A DNA stretch of 64,000 bases from Flavobacteriales bacterium (GTDB taxonomy: Bacteria > Bacteroidota > Bacteroidia > Flavobacteriales_F > PHOS-HE28). The DNA lies in assembly GCA_016703005.1 (NCBI GenBank), contig JADJCX010000014.1, forward strand, positions 1 through 64,000. Direction: 5' to 3'. The position numbers and the translations under genes were made by a program. The notes under the pieces are model-generated. The model worked only from the letters and a program-made list of their open reading frames with translations. It searched no databases and was not told where the DNA came from. Of the stretch, positions 16,463 through 25,736 are shown in pieces (the first letter of the stretch is position 1; each line of letters starts with the position of its first letter).

Positions 16463-18690
16463 TGAAGAACAGTCCGCTCCTGTTGCTGCTGGCCCTTGGC
16501 GCCGTTGGCGCGAATGCCCAGACCGATGCCATCGGTCCGTTGCACGTGCAACCGCAGCAGGCCATGCACCAGCGCGCACAACTGAAGGCGGGTGTCAACG
16601 AGTGGTTCCTCTACCAGTACCTGCCGCAGGAGTTGCCCATCATGGACGATTTCAGCAAGGACCGCACGCGGCACCGGGATGCCGCCAGCAGCGATGGTGA
16701 TGTGACCTTGCAAGAGACGGTGTACCAACTGGTAGTGGGTGGTGTGAGCACACCCGACATGACCTTCATGTTGGACCCTACCTACACGTACACCTTCGAT
16801 GTGCAGCCGGATACCACCATCATCGACACGATCGAGAACCCTTCGGTGAGCGTGGTGCTGAACGACCTCGATGCGTATCCCGTCATCAGCCAAACGCTCA
16901 CGCTGTGGCCGCCCTTCGACATCTATGATTCGATCGGTGTGAACGCCGACACCATCTTCCTGCAACCCGACTACGTGCAGGATTCGTTGTTCGTGTACAG
17001 CGTTGCCGCGCAGACGGACCTGTATGATTGTGCGCCGGGCCTTGCGCCGCTCATCCTCTGGGAAGAGGACGACGTGTTCGTCAACGGCACGTATCCCATT
17101 GATCCGCCGACCGTGGGTGTGGCCACGTTCGAGGGGCTGGACCGCACCGGTTATCCGTACGACTTCGATCAGCCCAATGCCTATGGCCTGTGCGATCAAC
17201 TCACCAGCGTGCCGATCGACCTGCTCTATCCGGAGAGCGATTCGCTTTACCTCAGCTTCTTCTACCAGCCGCAAGGCTTGAGCGGCGATAGCAACGTGCA
17301 GAACGAAGACAGCTTGCTGCTCCACTTCTATGCGCCCGATGAAGACCTCTGGTATCCGGTATGGAGCGTTGGCTACACAGCGATGCAGCCGTTCGAGCAA
17401 GTGATGCTGCCCATCAGGGACGTGCGTTTCCGCAAGGACGGCTTCCGCATGCGCTTCAGCAACATGGGCACACGCAGCGGTGCGCTGGACCATTGGCATC
17501 TAGACTATCTGCGGCTTGGGCGTCAACGCACATTCGACGACACTGTGTTGGTGGATCTGGCTTATGTAATGCCCGAAGCAAGCCTGTTGAACCTGTACAC
17601 AAGCATTCCGTATTCCCATCTGGCAGCGAACCCTGCCCAGTACATGACAAGCAGTATTACTTCACCGCAGAAGAACCTTGACATTACCTCGGCTTTCGTC
17701 ACGTATGGTTACCAGGTCCGCGAAACCGATGGAACGCTTCTGCATGATTACCCGTTGGGCACGAACACGGCCGCCCCGGCGAGCAGCACCTTCCTGGGCA
17801 ACTATCCAGTGAGCAACGACGGTTTCATTTATCCCGCGCCCAACACGGATACCTGCGCGTATTTTGATGTTGAGTTCTGGACCAACACCACGCCGGACAT
17901 CAACCGCTGCAACGACACGATCCGTTTCAAACAGGAGTTCACCAGCTACTATGCCTACGATGACGGCAGTGCTGAAGCCGGCTACTTCGTGAACACGGCC
18001 GGCGCCAAGATCGCGCACCGCTTCGACATCCTTACTGCCGACACGTTGCGCGCTGTGCGCATCTACTTCGATCCGATCTTCGAGGACCCGAGCAACAGTT
18101 CGTTCCTCCTTACCGTGTGGTCGAGCTTGAATCCGGAGATCATCGTTCACCAGAACGTCAGCTTCAGCAGCCCCGAGTATGTGCGTTGGGGCCCGAACCA
18201 CTTCGTGGAGTACCCGCTGGATGAAGAGGTGGTGGTGAACGGAACGTTCTACGTCGGCTTCGTGCAGACCACGGCCGCGAAGCTGAACGTCGGCTTCGAT
18301 CGTAACCGCGACAACGGCGACAAGATCTACTACAAGGTGAGCGGCCCGTTCGCACAGAGCACACAGGAAGGCTCGCTCATGCTGCGGCCCGTCTTCAAGG
18401 CGAAGAAGGATCCCTTCCTCGGGGTGGAGCAGCCAGCTCTTGCCAACGCAACTGTTTCACTGTTCCCCAATCCGGCGCAGGACGTGCTGTACGTGAACGT
18501 GGATAATGCCTACGGCACCACCCTGCACGCCGATGTGGTCGATGCGACCGGTCGCTTGGTGGGCTCCGAGCAGATCCGCGGGAACGCTCAGTTGGCCATT
18601 GGGCACTTGCCAGTGGGTCTTTACATGCTGCGTCTGCACGACTTGTCCGGAGCGGTGCTGGCCACAGAGCGGTTCGTGGTGCAGCGGTAA
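16459..18690 (+). CDS. Large secreted protein with T9SS sorting domain
   Basis: The ATG at 16459 overlaps the stop of the PASTA gene (ATGA) and opens a signal peptide (MMKNSPLLLLLALGAVGANA), which decides it against the longer upstream frame. The 743-residue product contains the 'YYAYDDGSAEAGYF' motif near residue 495, often found in Bacteroidota surface proteins, and a C-terminal sorting domain ('VSLFPNPAQDVLYVNV', ending 'TERFVVQR'). No enzyme motif was recognised. Coexpression with a PASTA protein and closeness to rluD is a repeated theme in related genomes as I recall it, but the reason is unknown. Confidence 0.75.
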   Translation: MMKNSPLLLLLALGAVGANAQTDAIGPLHVQPQQAMHQRAQLKAGVNEWFLYQYLPQELPIMDDFSKDRTRHRDAASSDGDVTLQETVYQLVVGGVSTPDMTFMLDPTYTYTFDVQPDTTIIDTIENPSVSVVLNDLDAYPVISQTLTLWPPFDIYDSIGVNADTIFLQPDYVQDSLFVYSVAAQTDLYDCAPGLAPLILWEEDDVFVNGTYPIDPPTVGVATFEGLDRTGYPYDFDQPNAYGLCDQLTSVPIDLLYPESDSLYLSFFYQPQGLSGDSNVQNEDSLLLHFYAPDEDLWYPVWSVGYTAMQPFEQVMLPIRDVRFRKDGFRMRFSNMGTRSGALDHWHLDYLRLGRQRTFDDTVLVDLAYVMPEASLLNLYTSIPYSHLAANPAQYMTSSITSPQKNLDITSAFVTYGYQVRETDGTLLHDYPLGTNTAAPASSTFLGNYPVSNDGFIYPAPNTDTCAYFDVEFWTNTTPDINRCNDTIRFKQEFTSYYAYDDGSAEAGYFVNTAGAKIAHRFDILTADTLRAVRIYFDPIFEDPSNSSFLLTVWSSLNPEIIVHQNVSFSSPEYVRWGPNHFVEYPLDEEVVVNGTFYVGFVQTTAAKLNVGFDRNRDNGDKIYYKVSGPFAQSTQEGSLMLRPVFKAKKDPFLGVEQPALANATVSLFPNPAQDVLYVNVDNAYGTTLHADVVDATGRLVGSEQIRGNAQLAIGHLPVGLYMLRLHDLSGAVLATERFVVQR

Positions 18691-18693
18691 TTC

Positions 18694-18835
18694 TTTCACG
18701 CAGGGGCGCAGAGACCGCAGAGTATTCTGTTCCAAGCCCCAGGATACCATCGCCGCTCGAGAGGCGGGTCCGCACTGCCTTCTCTGTTCGATCTGCCTTT
18801 GCATTTCCCTGCGTACTCTGCGCCTCTGCGTGAGA
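18694..18835. repeat. Inverted pair of TTTCACGCAGAGGCGCAGAG-type arms
   Basis: The left arm at 18694-18724 begins TTTCACGCAGGGGCGCAGAG and ends AGTA. The right arm at 18814-18835 is TACTCTGCGCCTCTGCGTGA plus GA. The arms are inverted and enclose about 90 bp without a gene. The unit fills the gap between the T9SS gene and rluD. Confidence 0.75.
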
Positions 18836-18864
18836 CTCAGCCTCCCTTAGCCGACCTTTGCGCC

Positions 18865-19968
18865 ATGAGCAAGGAAACGACCGAGGACCCGGTCATCGCT
18901 GAGACCCCCGACGAGCAGGAGCTTTTCGAGCACCACCGCATCGTTTGCGATCCCGGGCAATCGCTCATGCGGTTGGACAAGTTCCTCGGGGATCACTTGG
19001 CGAATACGTCGCGCACCCGCGTGCAGGCCGCTGCCAAGAGCGGTAACGTGTTGGTGAACGGCAAGCCCGAGAAGCCGAGCTACAAGGTGAAGCCCGCTGA
19101 TGTGATCAGTGTGGTGCTCCCTTACCCGGTGCGTGAGATCGAGATACTGCCGGAGGACATTCCGCTGAAGGTGCTCTACGAGGACAAGGACATTCTGCTG
19201 ATCGACAAACAGCCCGGCTTGGTGGTACACCCCGGCCACGGCAACTGGACCGGCACATTGGTGAACGCGTTGATGTTCCACTTCGGCAAGCTGCCCAGTG
19301 CGAAGAACCAACCTACTCCGCGCCCCGGTCTCGTACACCGCTTGGACAAAGACACCAGCGGAGTGATGGTGATCGGCAAGACGGAAGAAGCGCTGTCGCA
19401 CCTGAGCCGCCAGTTCTTCGATCGCACCAACGATCGTCGTTACTACGCCTTGGTCTGGGGCGACTTCGCGGAAGATGAAGGCACCATCGAGGGCAACCTC
19501 GGCCGCTCGTTGAAGGACCGTACCATCATGCAGGTCTTCGCCGATGGAGAGCAAGGCAAAACGGCGGTGACGCACTGGAAGGTGATCGAGCGCTTCACCT
19601 ACGTCACCTTGGTGGAGTGCAAGCTGGAGACCGGTCGCACGCACCAGATCCGCGCGCACATGCGCTGGATCGGCCACCCGCTCTTCAACGACGCCGACTA
19701 CAGCGGCAACCAAGTGCTGAAGGGAACGGTCTTCACCAAGTACAAGCAGTTCGTCATGAACTGCTTCAAGGCGTTGCCGCGCCAAGCGCTGCACGCCCGG
19801 TTGCTGGAGATCGACCATCCCACCACCGGCAAGCGCATGACCTTCGAAAGCCCGCTGCCAGCCGATATGCAGAACGTGCTGGAGAAGTGGCGCACCTACA
19901 CGAACGCACGGCCACTGGAAGACGACGAAGAGCCGTTCGACAAGGAGGCTGCGAACAAGTTGAAGTAG
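18865..19968 (+). CDS. rluD: RluA/RluD-family 23S rRNA pseudouridine synthase
   Basis: 367 residues from the ATG at 18865 (MSKETTED), preferred because earlier in-frame codons fall in the intergenic repeat. An S4 RNA-binding domain lies at about residues 30-95 ('MRLDKFLGDHL...SRTRVQAAAKSGNVLVNGKP'). The catalytic motif HRLDKDTSG (Asp near residue 161) is followed by 'RRYYALVWG' and 'LETGRTHQIRAHMRWIGHPL'. It isomerises uridines in helix 69 of 23S rRNA (positions 1911/1915/1917 in E. coli). Length and domain order are normal. RluD versus another RluA subfamily cannot be fixed by eye. It converges on menE across a G-rich gap. Confidence 0.9.
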   Translation: MSKETTEDPVIAETPDEQELFEHHRIVCDPGQSLMRLDKFLGDHLANTSRTRVQAAAKSGNVLVNGKPEKPSYKVKPADVISVVLPYPVREIEILPEDIPLKVLYEDKDILLIDKQPGLVVHPGHGNWTGTLVNALMFHFGKLPSAKNQPTPRPGLVHRLDKDTSGVMVIGKTEEALSHLSRQFFDRTNDRRYYALVWGDFAEDEGTIEGNLGRSLKDRTIMQVFADGEQGKTAVTHWKVIERFTYVTLVECKLETGRTHQIRAHMRWIGHPLFNDADYSGNQVLKGTVFTKYKQFVMNCFKALPRQALHARLLEIDHPTTGKRMTFESPLPADMQNVLEKWRTYTNARPLEDDEEPFDKEAANKLK

Positions 19969-19996
19969 TTAGCACGACACCCTTTTTGAGTGCCTT

Positions 19997-20043
19997 GGGG
20001 GGGGGCTGGGCGTGTTTTGGCTTGCGGGGGGTTTGCGGGGGGG
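19997..20043 (+). other. G-rich tract with G-quadruplex potential between convergent genes
   Basis: Runs of 9, 3, 2, 6 and 7 G within 47 bp, separated by short spacers, lie between the stops of rluD and menE. Any four of the longer runs satisfy the usual G4 pattern. A homopolymer basecalling error may exaggerate the run lengths. Confidence 0.5.
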
Positions 20044-20121
20044 CAACAGACGCTTTACACACTGTACGTGGCATTAATACCTCAGTGGTTGTCACTCGGA
20101 AGGTCAAACGGAGCAACACGC

Positions 20122-21193
20122 TCACTCCGTCCTGATCACCTTCCCGCTCGTGGTGCGCTGGAACGTCTTGCGCGCCATGATCCGGCGCGGCAACTCGTAT
20201 TGGGTGAGCACATCCTTCACCTTGTCCAGCACTTCCTGGACGATCTCCTCGGAAGGCTGTTCCAGTTCCACCACCATCATCACCGCTTGCCCAAGCTTGT
20301 CCTCGGGGTATGAAGTGAAGTAGTGTGGATAGGGCACAACTCCAGCCGTCTTCGCTTCGAGTTGCTCCGGGAAGATCTTTCAACCCACCGCTCAGGATCA
20401 CATTGTCGTACCGACCGAGCCAGCGGAAGTGGCGGTTGTCGAGCAGGTCCACAACGTCGTTCGTGATGTGGGCTTTGGTGCTCAGGTGCGGTGTGTAGGC
20501 GATCAAGCATCCTCGGTCATCCTGGTCGAAGGTGACATCGCCCAGCGCGGTGAACATGCTGCTGCGCTCCTTGCAATTCAATTGGCGGATGGCAATGTGC
20601 GTCACCGTTTCGGTGCTGCCGTAGGTATGGAACACACGTGTTGTAACCGCTTGCAGATCCTCGATCAGCGCTTCGCTCACCGGGCCACCGCCCAGCAGGA
20701 TCGTATCGAACTGTTGTTCCACGCGCGACTTGTCCTCTTGTATGGCACGGTGTAACTGCAACGGCACCATAGCGGAAAACCGGAAGCGCTCCTTCGTATT
20801 CAGGTTGTCCAACACGCTGCCACGCGGATCAACGACATGCAGGTCCAGACCGATGACGAAGGCGCGCACCACCATCATTTTGCCAGCGATGTACTCGCAT
20901 GGCAAGCACAGCAGCGCCTTGTCGTCAGCGTGCAACTTGAATGACTCAGCGGTGAGGCGCGCGCTGGCGACCAGGTCGCGGCGTGAGAGCTTGAGCGGCT
21001 TGGGATCGCCGGTGGTGCCGCTGGTGTGCACGGCAAGCGGACCAGTGTGCAGCACCAGATCGGTAATGAGCACTTCCAATGGCCGTGTCCATTCGGCACC
21101 TTTCTGGGTCTCGTGTATCCGTTTGGCCGCATCGATGATCGCTGGGCCTTCCAGCACCTCACCGTTGATCGTGATCCGTTGGAAGGTGTTCAT
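20122..21193 (-). CDS. menE: o-Succinylbenzoate-CoA ligase (AMP-binding), one frameshift
   Basis: Adenylate-forming enzyme that activates o-succinylbenzoate with CoA in menaquinone synthesis. The P-loop-like motif is 'LAVHTSGTTGDPKPLKLSRR'; A5 is 'HTYGSTETVTHIA'; A7/A8 is 'FRWLGRYDNVILSGG'. The frame breaks at about 20375-20385, where an extra A in GTTGAAAGATC shifts the reading. Removing it gives 'GLKIFPEQLEAK', continuing 'YPHYFTSYPEDKLGQAVMMV' and ending 'QRTTSGKVIRTE', which carries the catalytic A10 Lys. The span exceeds a multiple of three by one base, as predicted. It is short for the family (about 356 residues) but normal for Bacteroidota MenE. Last gene of the men operon. Confidence 0.85.
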
Positions 21194-21205
21194 CCGGTGT
21201 GTTTT

Positions 21206-22261
21206 TCAGGCGAACAAACGTGACAAGTCCCAATCCACTTCGGGGCGGTAGCGCAGTTCGCCTTTGGCGGCCAGCAGGGGAGAAGGGATGTTGTCGGCGT
21301 AAACGCTTCCGGTGCCCAATCCTTGTGCAACGCTAACATCCAGCGTAGCCGTCCATTGCGCAACGGCGTTCAATCCAACGCTGCTTTCCAATGCGCTGGT
21401 GATCCACCAGCCGATGTTGCGTGCCTTGGCCAAGGCGATCCATTCCTCGGCAGCAGCCCAACCACCAACGAGGCTCGGCTTGATGACGATGTGCTGCGGC
21501 TTCACGTTCGCCAGCAGATCGAGTTTCGCATCGCGCGTGTTGAGACCGATGAGATCTTCGTCGAGCGCGATGGGGATCGGCGAACGCTCGCACAGTTCCG
21601 CCATCACTTCGTACAAGCCTGGTGCGACGGGCTGCTCGATGCTCTCCACCTGAAGATCGGCAAGCCGTTGCAACACATTCATCGCGTTGCGCGCATTGAA
21701 CGCACCGTTGGCATCCACGCGGAGCGTAATGTCTTGTGCGCTGAATTCCGCGCGCACGGTTTTCAGCAGTTCGAGTTCATCCTCGATGCCGATGGCACCG
21801 ATCTTCATCTTCACCGTGGTGAAGCCCGTTGCGACCTGCTCGCGGATACGCTGCTTCATCATGGCCTTGTCGCCCATCCACACCAAGCCGTTGATCGCGA
21901 TGCCCTGCTTGCCCAACGTGAACGCGGAAGGGTAGAGGATCTTGCTGCCGCTCGCCTCCAGATCCTTCAAGCACTGCTCCACCGCGAAGCGCACGCTGGG
22001 GACATCGACAAGATCATCGTTGAGCCGTTGCGCCCAGTTCGACGTGTCGAGGCATAGTTCCAGCAGCTTGGTCTTCACATCCGCCGGGAACTCCTTACTG
22101 TGACCGGGAAAGAGCGCGGCCTCGCCGATGCCCTTGACCTCGGGGCGGTCTTCATTCCATGCGATCAGGTACCAGACCGTACGCGCGTTGATCGGCCCTT
22201 TCGACGTGCCGAGTTCGAACCTCGGCGTGAGGGTGATCTCCTTCCAAGCGGCGCGGATCAT
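21206..22261 (-). CDS. menC: o-Succinylbenzoate synthase (enolase superfamily)
   Basis: The 351-residue product starts at the ATG at 22261, which overlaps the menA stop (ATGA). It dehydrates SHCHC to o-succinylbenzoate. Enolase-superfamily features: 'TTVKMKIGAIG' with the catalytic KxK-type Lys, metal ligands in 'ITLRVDANGAFN', 'ESIEQPV' and 'IPIALDEDLIG', and the second Lys in 'HIVIKPSLVGG'. The order and spacing match MenC rather than muconate-lactonising enzymes, and the men operon context supports it. The stop is 12 bp before menE. Confidence 0.9.
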   Translation of the reverse strand: MIRAAWKEITLTPRFELGTSKGPINARTVWYLIAWNEDRPEVKGIGEAALFPGHSKEFPADVKTKLLELCLDTSNWAQRLNDDLVDVPSVRFAVEQCLKDLEASGSKILYPSAFTLGKQGIAINGLVWMGDKAMMKQRIREQVATGFTTVKMKIGAIGIEDELELLKTVRAEFSAQDITLRVDANGAFNARNAMNVLQRLADLQVESIEQPVAPGLYEVMAELCERSPIPIALDEDLIGLNTRDAKLDLLANVKPQHIVIKPSLVGGWAAAEEWIALAKARNIGWWITSALESSVGLNAVAQWTATLDVSVAQGLGTGSVYADNIPSPLLAAKGELRYRPEVDWDLSRLFA

Positions 22262-23169
22262 ACCGCTAAGATGAGGCCCAAGGAAAACAGCAACGCGGTC
22301 AAGAAGGTGCCCATTGCCAACACCTTGAGTTGGGGATCGAGGGCGCGTGGGTCGGTAGTGGACCACACGCGCTTGAGGTGGATGATGAAGCCGGGCACGA
22401 TGAGCAGGAAGAGCCAGACCTCCCAGCGCGAGATCAGCCATGCGAACGAGGCAAGGCAAAGAAGCGCGACCACCACAAGGCCGGTGTGGTAAATGCGTGC
22501 GGTGGCGCTCCCTATACGCACCACCAGCGTGCGCTTGCCGCTGGCGGCGTCGTTGTCGATGTCGCGCATGTTGTTCACGTTGAGCACGCCTGCACTCAAC
22601 AGTCCGAACGCTGCGGCAGGAAGAAGAATGGGCCAATAGAAAAAGCGCGTGTGCAAGTAGAACGTACCGCACACACCGACGATGCCGAAGAAGAGGAAGA
22701 CACTCACATCACCAAGCCCGGCATACCCGTACGGGTTCTTGCCGAAGGTGTATTTCACTGCAGCGCCGATCGCCGCGAGACCGAGCAAGAGGAAGACCAG
22801 CGTGGTGAGAGAGAAGCCGAGAGCAACGGTGATGAGTGAGCAACCACTGATGAACGCCAAGGCACCACATATGATCATTGCCCGCTTCATAGCCGACGGT
22901 GAGATGTGTCCGCTCTGCACCGCGCGCTGCGGGCCCATGCGGTCCTTGTTGTCAGTGCCGTGCTGATGATCGCCGAGGTCGTTGGCCAGATTGCTGAGGA
23001 TCTGTAGAAGGACAGCGGTTAGCAGTGCCAAGACCAGGACGCTTGGGCTAAAGGCATCGTAGTGCATGATCGCTCTACGCCCATACCACGCCAAAGCACT
23101 GCCAACGAGAATGCTGCTCACCGCCAAAGGCAGCGTGCGCAGGCGGAAGGCTTGGAGCCAGTGCTTCAC
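22258..23169 (-). CDS. menA: 1,4-Dihydroxy-2-naphthoate prenyltransferase
   Basis: Membrane UbiA-type prenyltransferase that attaches the polyprenyl tail to DHNA. The GTG at 23169 overlaps the menB stop (GTGA) and gives a 303-residue protein beginning VKHWLQAFRLRTLPLAVSSI. The Asp-rich prenyl-diphosphate motif is 'NLANDLGDHQHGTDNKD', and the second is 'NNMRDIDNDAASGKRTL'. About eight to nine hydrophobic segments are visible. The translation is intact and of normal length. An apparent longer frame upstream is only menB sequence in another frame. Confidence 0.92.
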   Translation of the reverse strand: MKHWLQAFRLRTLPLAVSSILVGSALAWYGRRAIMHYDAFSPSVLVLALLTAVLLQILSNLANDLGDHQHGTDNKDRMGPQRAVQSGHISPSAMKRAMIICGALAFISGCSLITVALGFSLTTLVFLLLGLAAIGAAVKYTFGKNPYGYAGLGDVSVFLFFGIVGVCGTFYLHTRFFYWPILLPAAAFGLLSAGVLNVNNMRDIDNDAASGKRTLVVRIGSATARIYHTGLVVVALLCLASFAWLISRWEVWLFLLIVPGFIIHLKRVWSTTDPRALDPQLKVLAMGTFLTALLFSLGLILAV

Positions 23170-23984
23170 GGGAACTTCGGGAACTGCTTGAAGTCGGGCG
23201 CGCGGTCCTCCATGAACGCGTTGCGGCCTTCTTGTGCTTCGTCCATCATGTAGTACATCAGCGTCGCATCGCCTGCGAATTCCATCAGGCCGCGTTGGCC
23301 ATCGAGCTCTGCGTTGAGGCCGCGCTTGATCATGCGCAGGGCCATGGGGCTGCGTTGCATCATGATCTTGCACCACTCCACTGTGGTGTCTTCCAACTGA
23401 GCAAGCGGCACCACCTTGTTCACCATGCCCATGTCCTCGGCCTCCTTGGCGGAGTATTGCAGGCACAGGAACCAGATCTCCCGCGCTTTTTTCTGCCCGA
23501 CATGTCGCGCCAGATAGCTTGATCCGAAGCCCGCATCGAAGCTGCCCACTTTGGGACCGGTCTGCCCAAAACGTGCGTGATCGGCAGCGATGGTGAGATC
23601 GCAGACCACGTGCAACACGTGACCTCCACCGATCGCATAGCCGTTCACCATCGCAACGACCGGCTTGGGGATCTCGCGGATCTTCTTGTGCATGTCGAGA
23701 ATGTTGAGGCGCGGAACACCGTCTGCACCCACGTATCCTCCACGTCCTTTTACGTTCTGGTCGCCGCCGCTGCAGAAGGCCTTGTCGCCTTCGCCGGTCA
23801 GCACGATCACGCCGATGCACTGGTCCTCGCGGGCGAGCTCCATGGCGTCGATCATCTCCTTGGTGGTCTCCGGGCGAAAAGCGTTGTACACCTGCGGCCG
23901 GTTGATCGTGATCTTGCCGATGCCCTCGAAGTACTCGAAGCGGATGTCGGTGTATTGCTTGATGGGGGTCCAGGTGCGGCTCAT
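23166..23984 (-). CDS. menB: 1,4-Dihydroxy-2-naphthoyl-CoA synthase
   Basis: 272 residues, crotonase fold. It closes the naphthoquinone ring from o-succinylbenzoyl-CoA. Visible signatures: 'ITINRPQVYNAFRPETTKEM', 'DKAFCSGGDQNVKGRGGY' (MenB-specific SGGDQ), the oxyanion-hole region 'VAMVNGYAIGGGHVLHVVCD', 'FGQTGPKVGSFDAGFGSSYL' (MenB-specific, with the catalytic Asp) and 'QEGRNAFMEDRAPDF'. Full length, with no anomalies. Its stop overlaps the menA start, and it follows menD after 28 bp. Confidence 0.95.
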   Translation of the reverse strand: MSRTWTPIKQYTDIRFEYFEGIGKITINRPQVYNAFRPETTKEMIDAMELAREDQCIGVIVLTGEGDKAFCSGGDQNVKGRGGYVGADGVPRLNILDMHKKIREIPKPVVAMVNGYAIGGGHVLHVVCDLTIAADHARFGQTGPKVGSFDAGFGSSYLARHVGQKKAREIWFLCLQYSAKEAEDMGMVNKVVPLAQLEDTTVEWCKIMMQRSPMALRMIKRGLNAELDGQRGLMEFAGDATLMYYMMDEAQEGRNAFMEDRAPDFKQFPKFP

Positions 23985-24012
23985 GGTGGTTGGGGCGCGG
24001 GATCTCTCGCCC

Positions 24013-25725
24013 TTACGATCTGAGGTTCGTGAAGTACTCGCGCAGCACCTTGGGCGAAGTGAGCGCGTCGGTGGTGATGTGGAGCACGGCCGGCTTCGTG
24101 TGATTCGAGTAGAGCCTGTCCAAGCCGATCACCAGTGAAGCTTGGTCGTTGGCGTGGTAGTAGGACAGGTCGTAGCTCTTCACCAGTTTCTCGATGTTGC
24201 GCGTGTGCGGTGCCTCGAACCACTTGAGCAGGTCCGGGTCTTTGTCCGGCCCATCGATGTAGCGGAAGATGTTGCCACCGCCGTTGTCGATGATGATCAC
24301 CTTCAGCAAGGGTGAAAGGTGTTCGTTCCAGAACGCGTTGCTGTCGTAACAGAAAGCAGTGTCGCCGGTGATGAGCGTTGTGAGCTTCTGCGTTGCGTGT
24401 GCGGCTCCCACTGCAGTGCTGGTGCAACCATCAATGCCGCTGGTGCCCCGGTTGCTGAACCAACGATGACCGCGAATGCGATCGAACAACTGCACGTAGC
24501 GCGCGGGTGTGCTGTTGGCCACTTGCACGTCGCTGTCGCCGGGAATGCGGTCGTTCAAGATGCTGAACACCGAGAGGTCACAGAACGGCGCATCGGCAAC
24601 AACACGGTGATGTAAACCCCTCGTGCGCTCATCGACCATCTTCCATGCCTCGCGGTACATGCTCTCGCTGCCTTTCACCGATCCGCTGATCTGCGCGAAG
24701 AACACCTCAGGGCTCACAGCGATATCGTGTGTGAGGCTTTGATAGGTGTCGTAATGGCGCTGGCCCACATCGATGTTCCAGTGCTGCGCCGGTTTCCACT
24801 TCCGCAGCAACGACTTCACGCGCTTGCTGACGATGGCACCGCCGAAGGTGATCAGCACATCGGGCTTCAGGTCGTTCTCGTTCTTCTCGTTGACGCCTTC
24901 GATCGCGCGGTCGATACACGTGATGTACGCAGGGTCATCGAGGTTGCTCGTGGCTTCGGTGTGCACGGTGACCTGAGGCATCGCAGAGAGTTGCAGCAAT
25001 TGCTTCTTCAGCCCTTCGCTCCAACTACCCTGGCCAGCAAGCACCATCACCTTCAAGCTCGACGACAATTGATGGATCAACCAGCGCGCATGGTCGGGCA
25101 GGATGAACGATTCGGTCATCACCGGCGCTATCAGGTTGGACAGGCGTCCCGGCTGTCCTTCCGCCGTGAACAGGCGGGTCGCCTGTTCGACCCCGTACAG
25201 CGGTTCCTCGAACGGAACGTTGACATGCACAGGTCCGGGCACCGGCAATACCGTTGCGTCGATCGCTTCGTTGATCAGCCGTCCGGAATGCCATCGGCCC
25301 AGGTCGTCGCTCGGGCTGCGTGGCAATTGCACGCTGCGCTTCATGTGCAGCGCGAGTACTCCTTGTTGGCGGATCGCTTGTCCTTCGCCTTGGTCCACCC
25401 ATTCTTCCGGACGATCGGCCGTGATCACAAACAGCGGAATGCGCTGGTAGAATGCCTCGGCGATCGCAGGACCGTAGTTGAGCACGGCGCTTCCACTGGT
25501 ACAGATCAACGCGACCGGAGCATGCAGTTGTTGCGCCATGCCCAACGCGAAGAAGGCTGCGCTCCGCTCGTCGATCACTTGCAGGCAGGTGATCTTTTCC
25601 TGCTCGTTGAACGCGATCACCAACGGTGCACTGCGCGAACCCGGACTGATAACAGCGTGGTGGATGCCCTTGGCCGCACACAAGCGTGCGAGTTCAGCGG
25701 CCGTGAAGTGATCGGAAGTTGGCAT
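24013..25725 (-). CDS. menD: SEPHCHC synthase (thiamine-diphosphate enzyme)
   Basis: 570 residues from the ATG at 25725 (MPTSDHFTAAELARLCAAKG), 11 bp after the menF stop. It joins isochorismate and 2-oxoglutarate. The ThDP pyrimidine-binding half shows 'HAVISPGSRSAPLVIAF' and the Glu in 'VIDERSAAFFALGMAQ', with 'LICTSGSAVLNYGPAIAEAF'. The pyrophosphate-binding half shows 'NRGTSGIDGCTSTAVGAAHA' and the GDTAFCYDSNA metal-binding motif with 'IIDNGGGNIFRYIDG'. All are standard for MenD. Length and order are normal. The ORF can be extended upstream, but that part overlaps menF. Confidence 0.93.
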   Translation of the reverse strand: MPTSDHFTAAELARLCAAKGIHHAVISPGSRSAPLVIAFNEQEKITCLQVIDERSAAFFALGMAQQLHAPVALICTSGSAVLNYGPAIAEAFYQRIPLFVITADRPEEWVDQGEGQAIRQQGVLALHMKRSVQLPRSPSDDLGRWHSGRLINEAIDATVLPVPGPVHVNVPFEEPLYGVEQATRLFTAEGQPGRLSNLIAPVMTESFILPDHARWLIHQLSSSLKVMVLAGQGSWSEGLKKQLLQLSAMPQVTVHTEATSNLDDPAYITCIDRAIEGVNEKNENDLKPDVLITFGGAIVSKRVKSLLRKWKPAQHWNIDVGQRHYDTYQSLTHDIAVSPEVFFAQISGSVKGSESMYREAWKMVDERTRGLHHRVVADAPFCDLSVFSILNDRIPGDSDVQVANSTPARYVQLFDRIRGHRWFSNRGTSGIDGCTSTAVGAAHATQKLTTLITGDTAFCYDSNAFWNEHLSPLLKVIIIDNGGGNIFRYIDGPDKDPDLLKWFEAPHTRNIEKLVKSYDLSYYHANDQASLVIGLDRLYSNHTKPAVLHITTDALTSPKVLREYFTNLRS

Positions 25726-25736
25726 CCAGTCGGCCG

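Noticed and set aside
22258..23820. A 520-codon frame that would give menA a long N-terminal extension.
   Set aside because: The extension is menB read in another frame; the GTG at 23169 overlapping the menB stop gives the normal 303-residue MenA.
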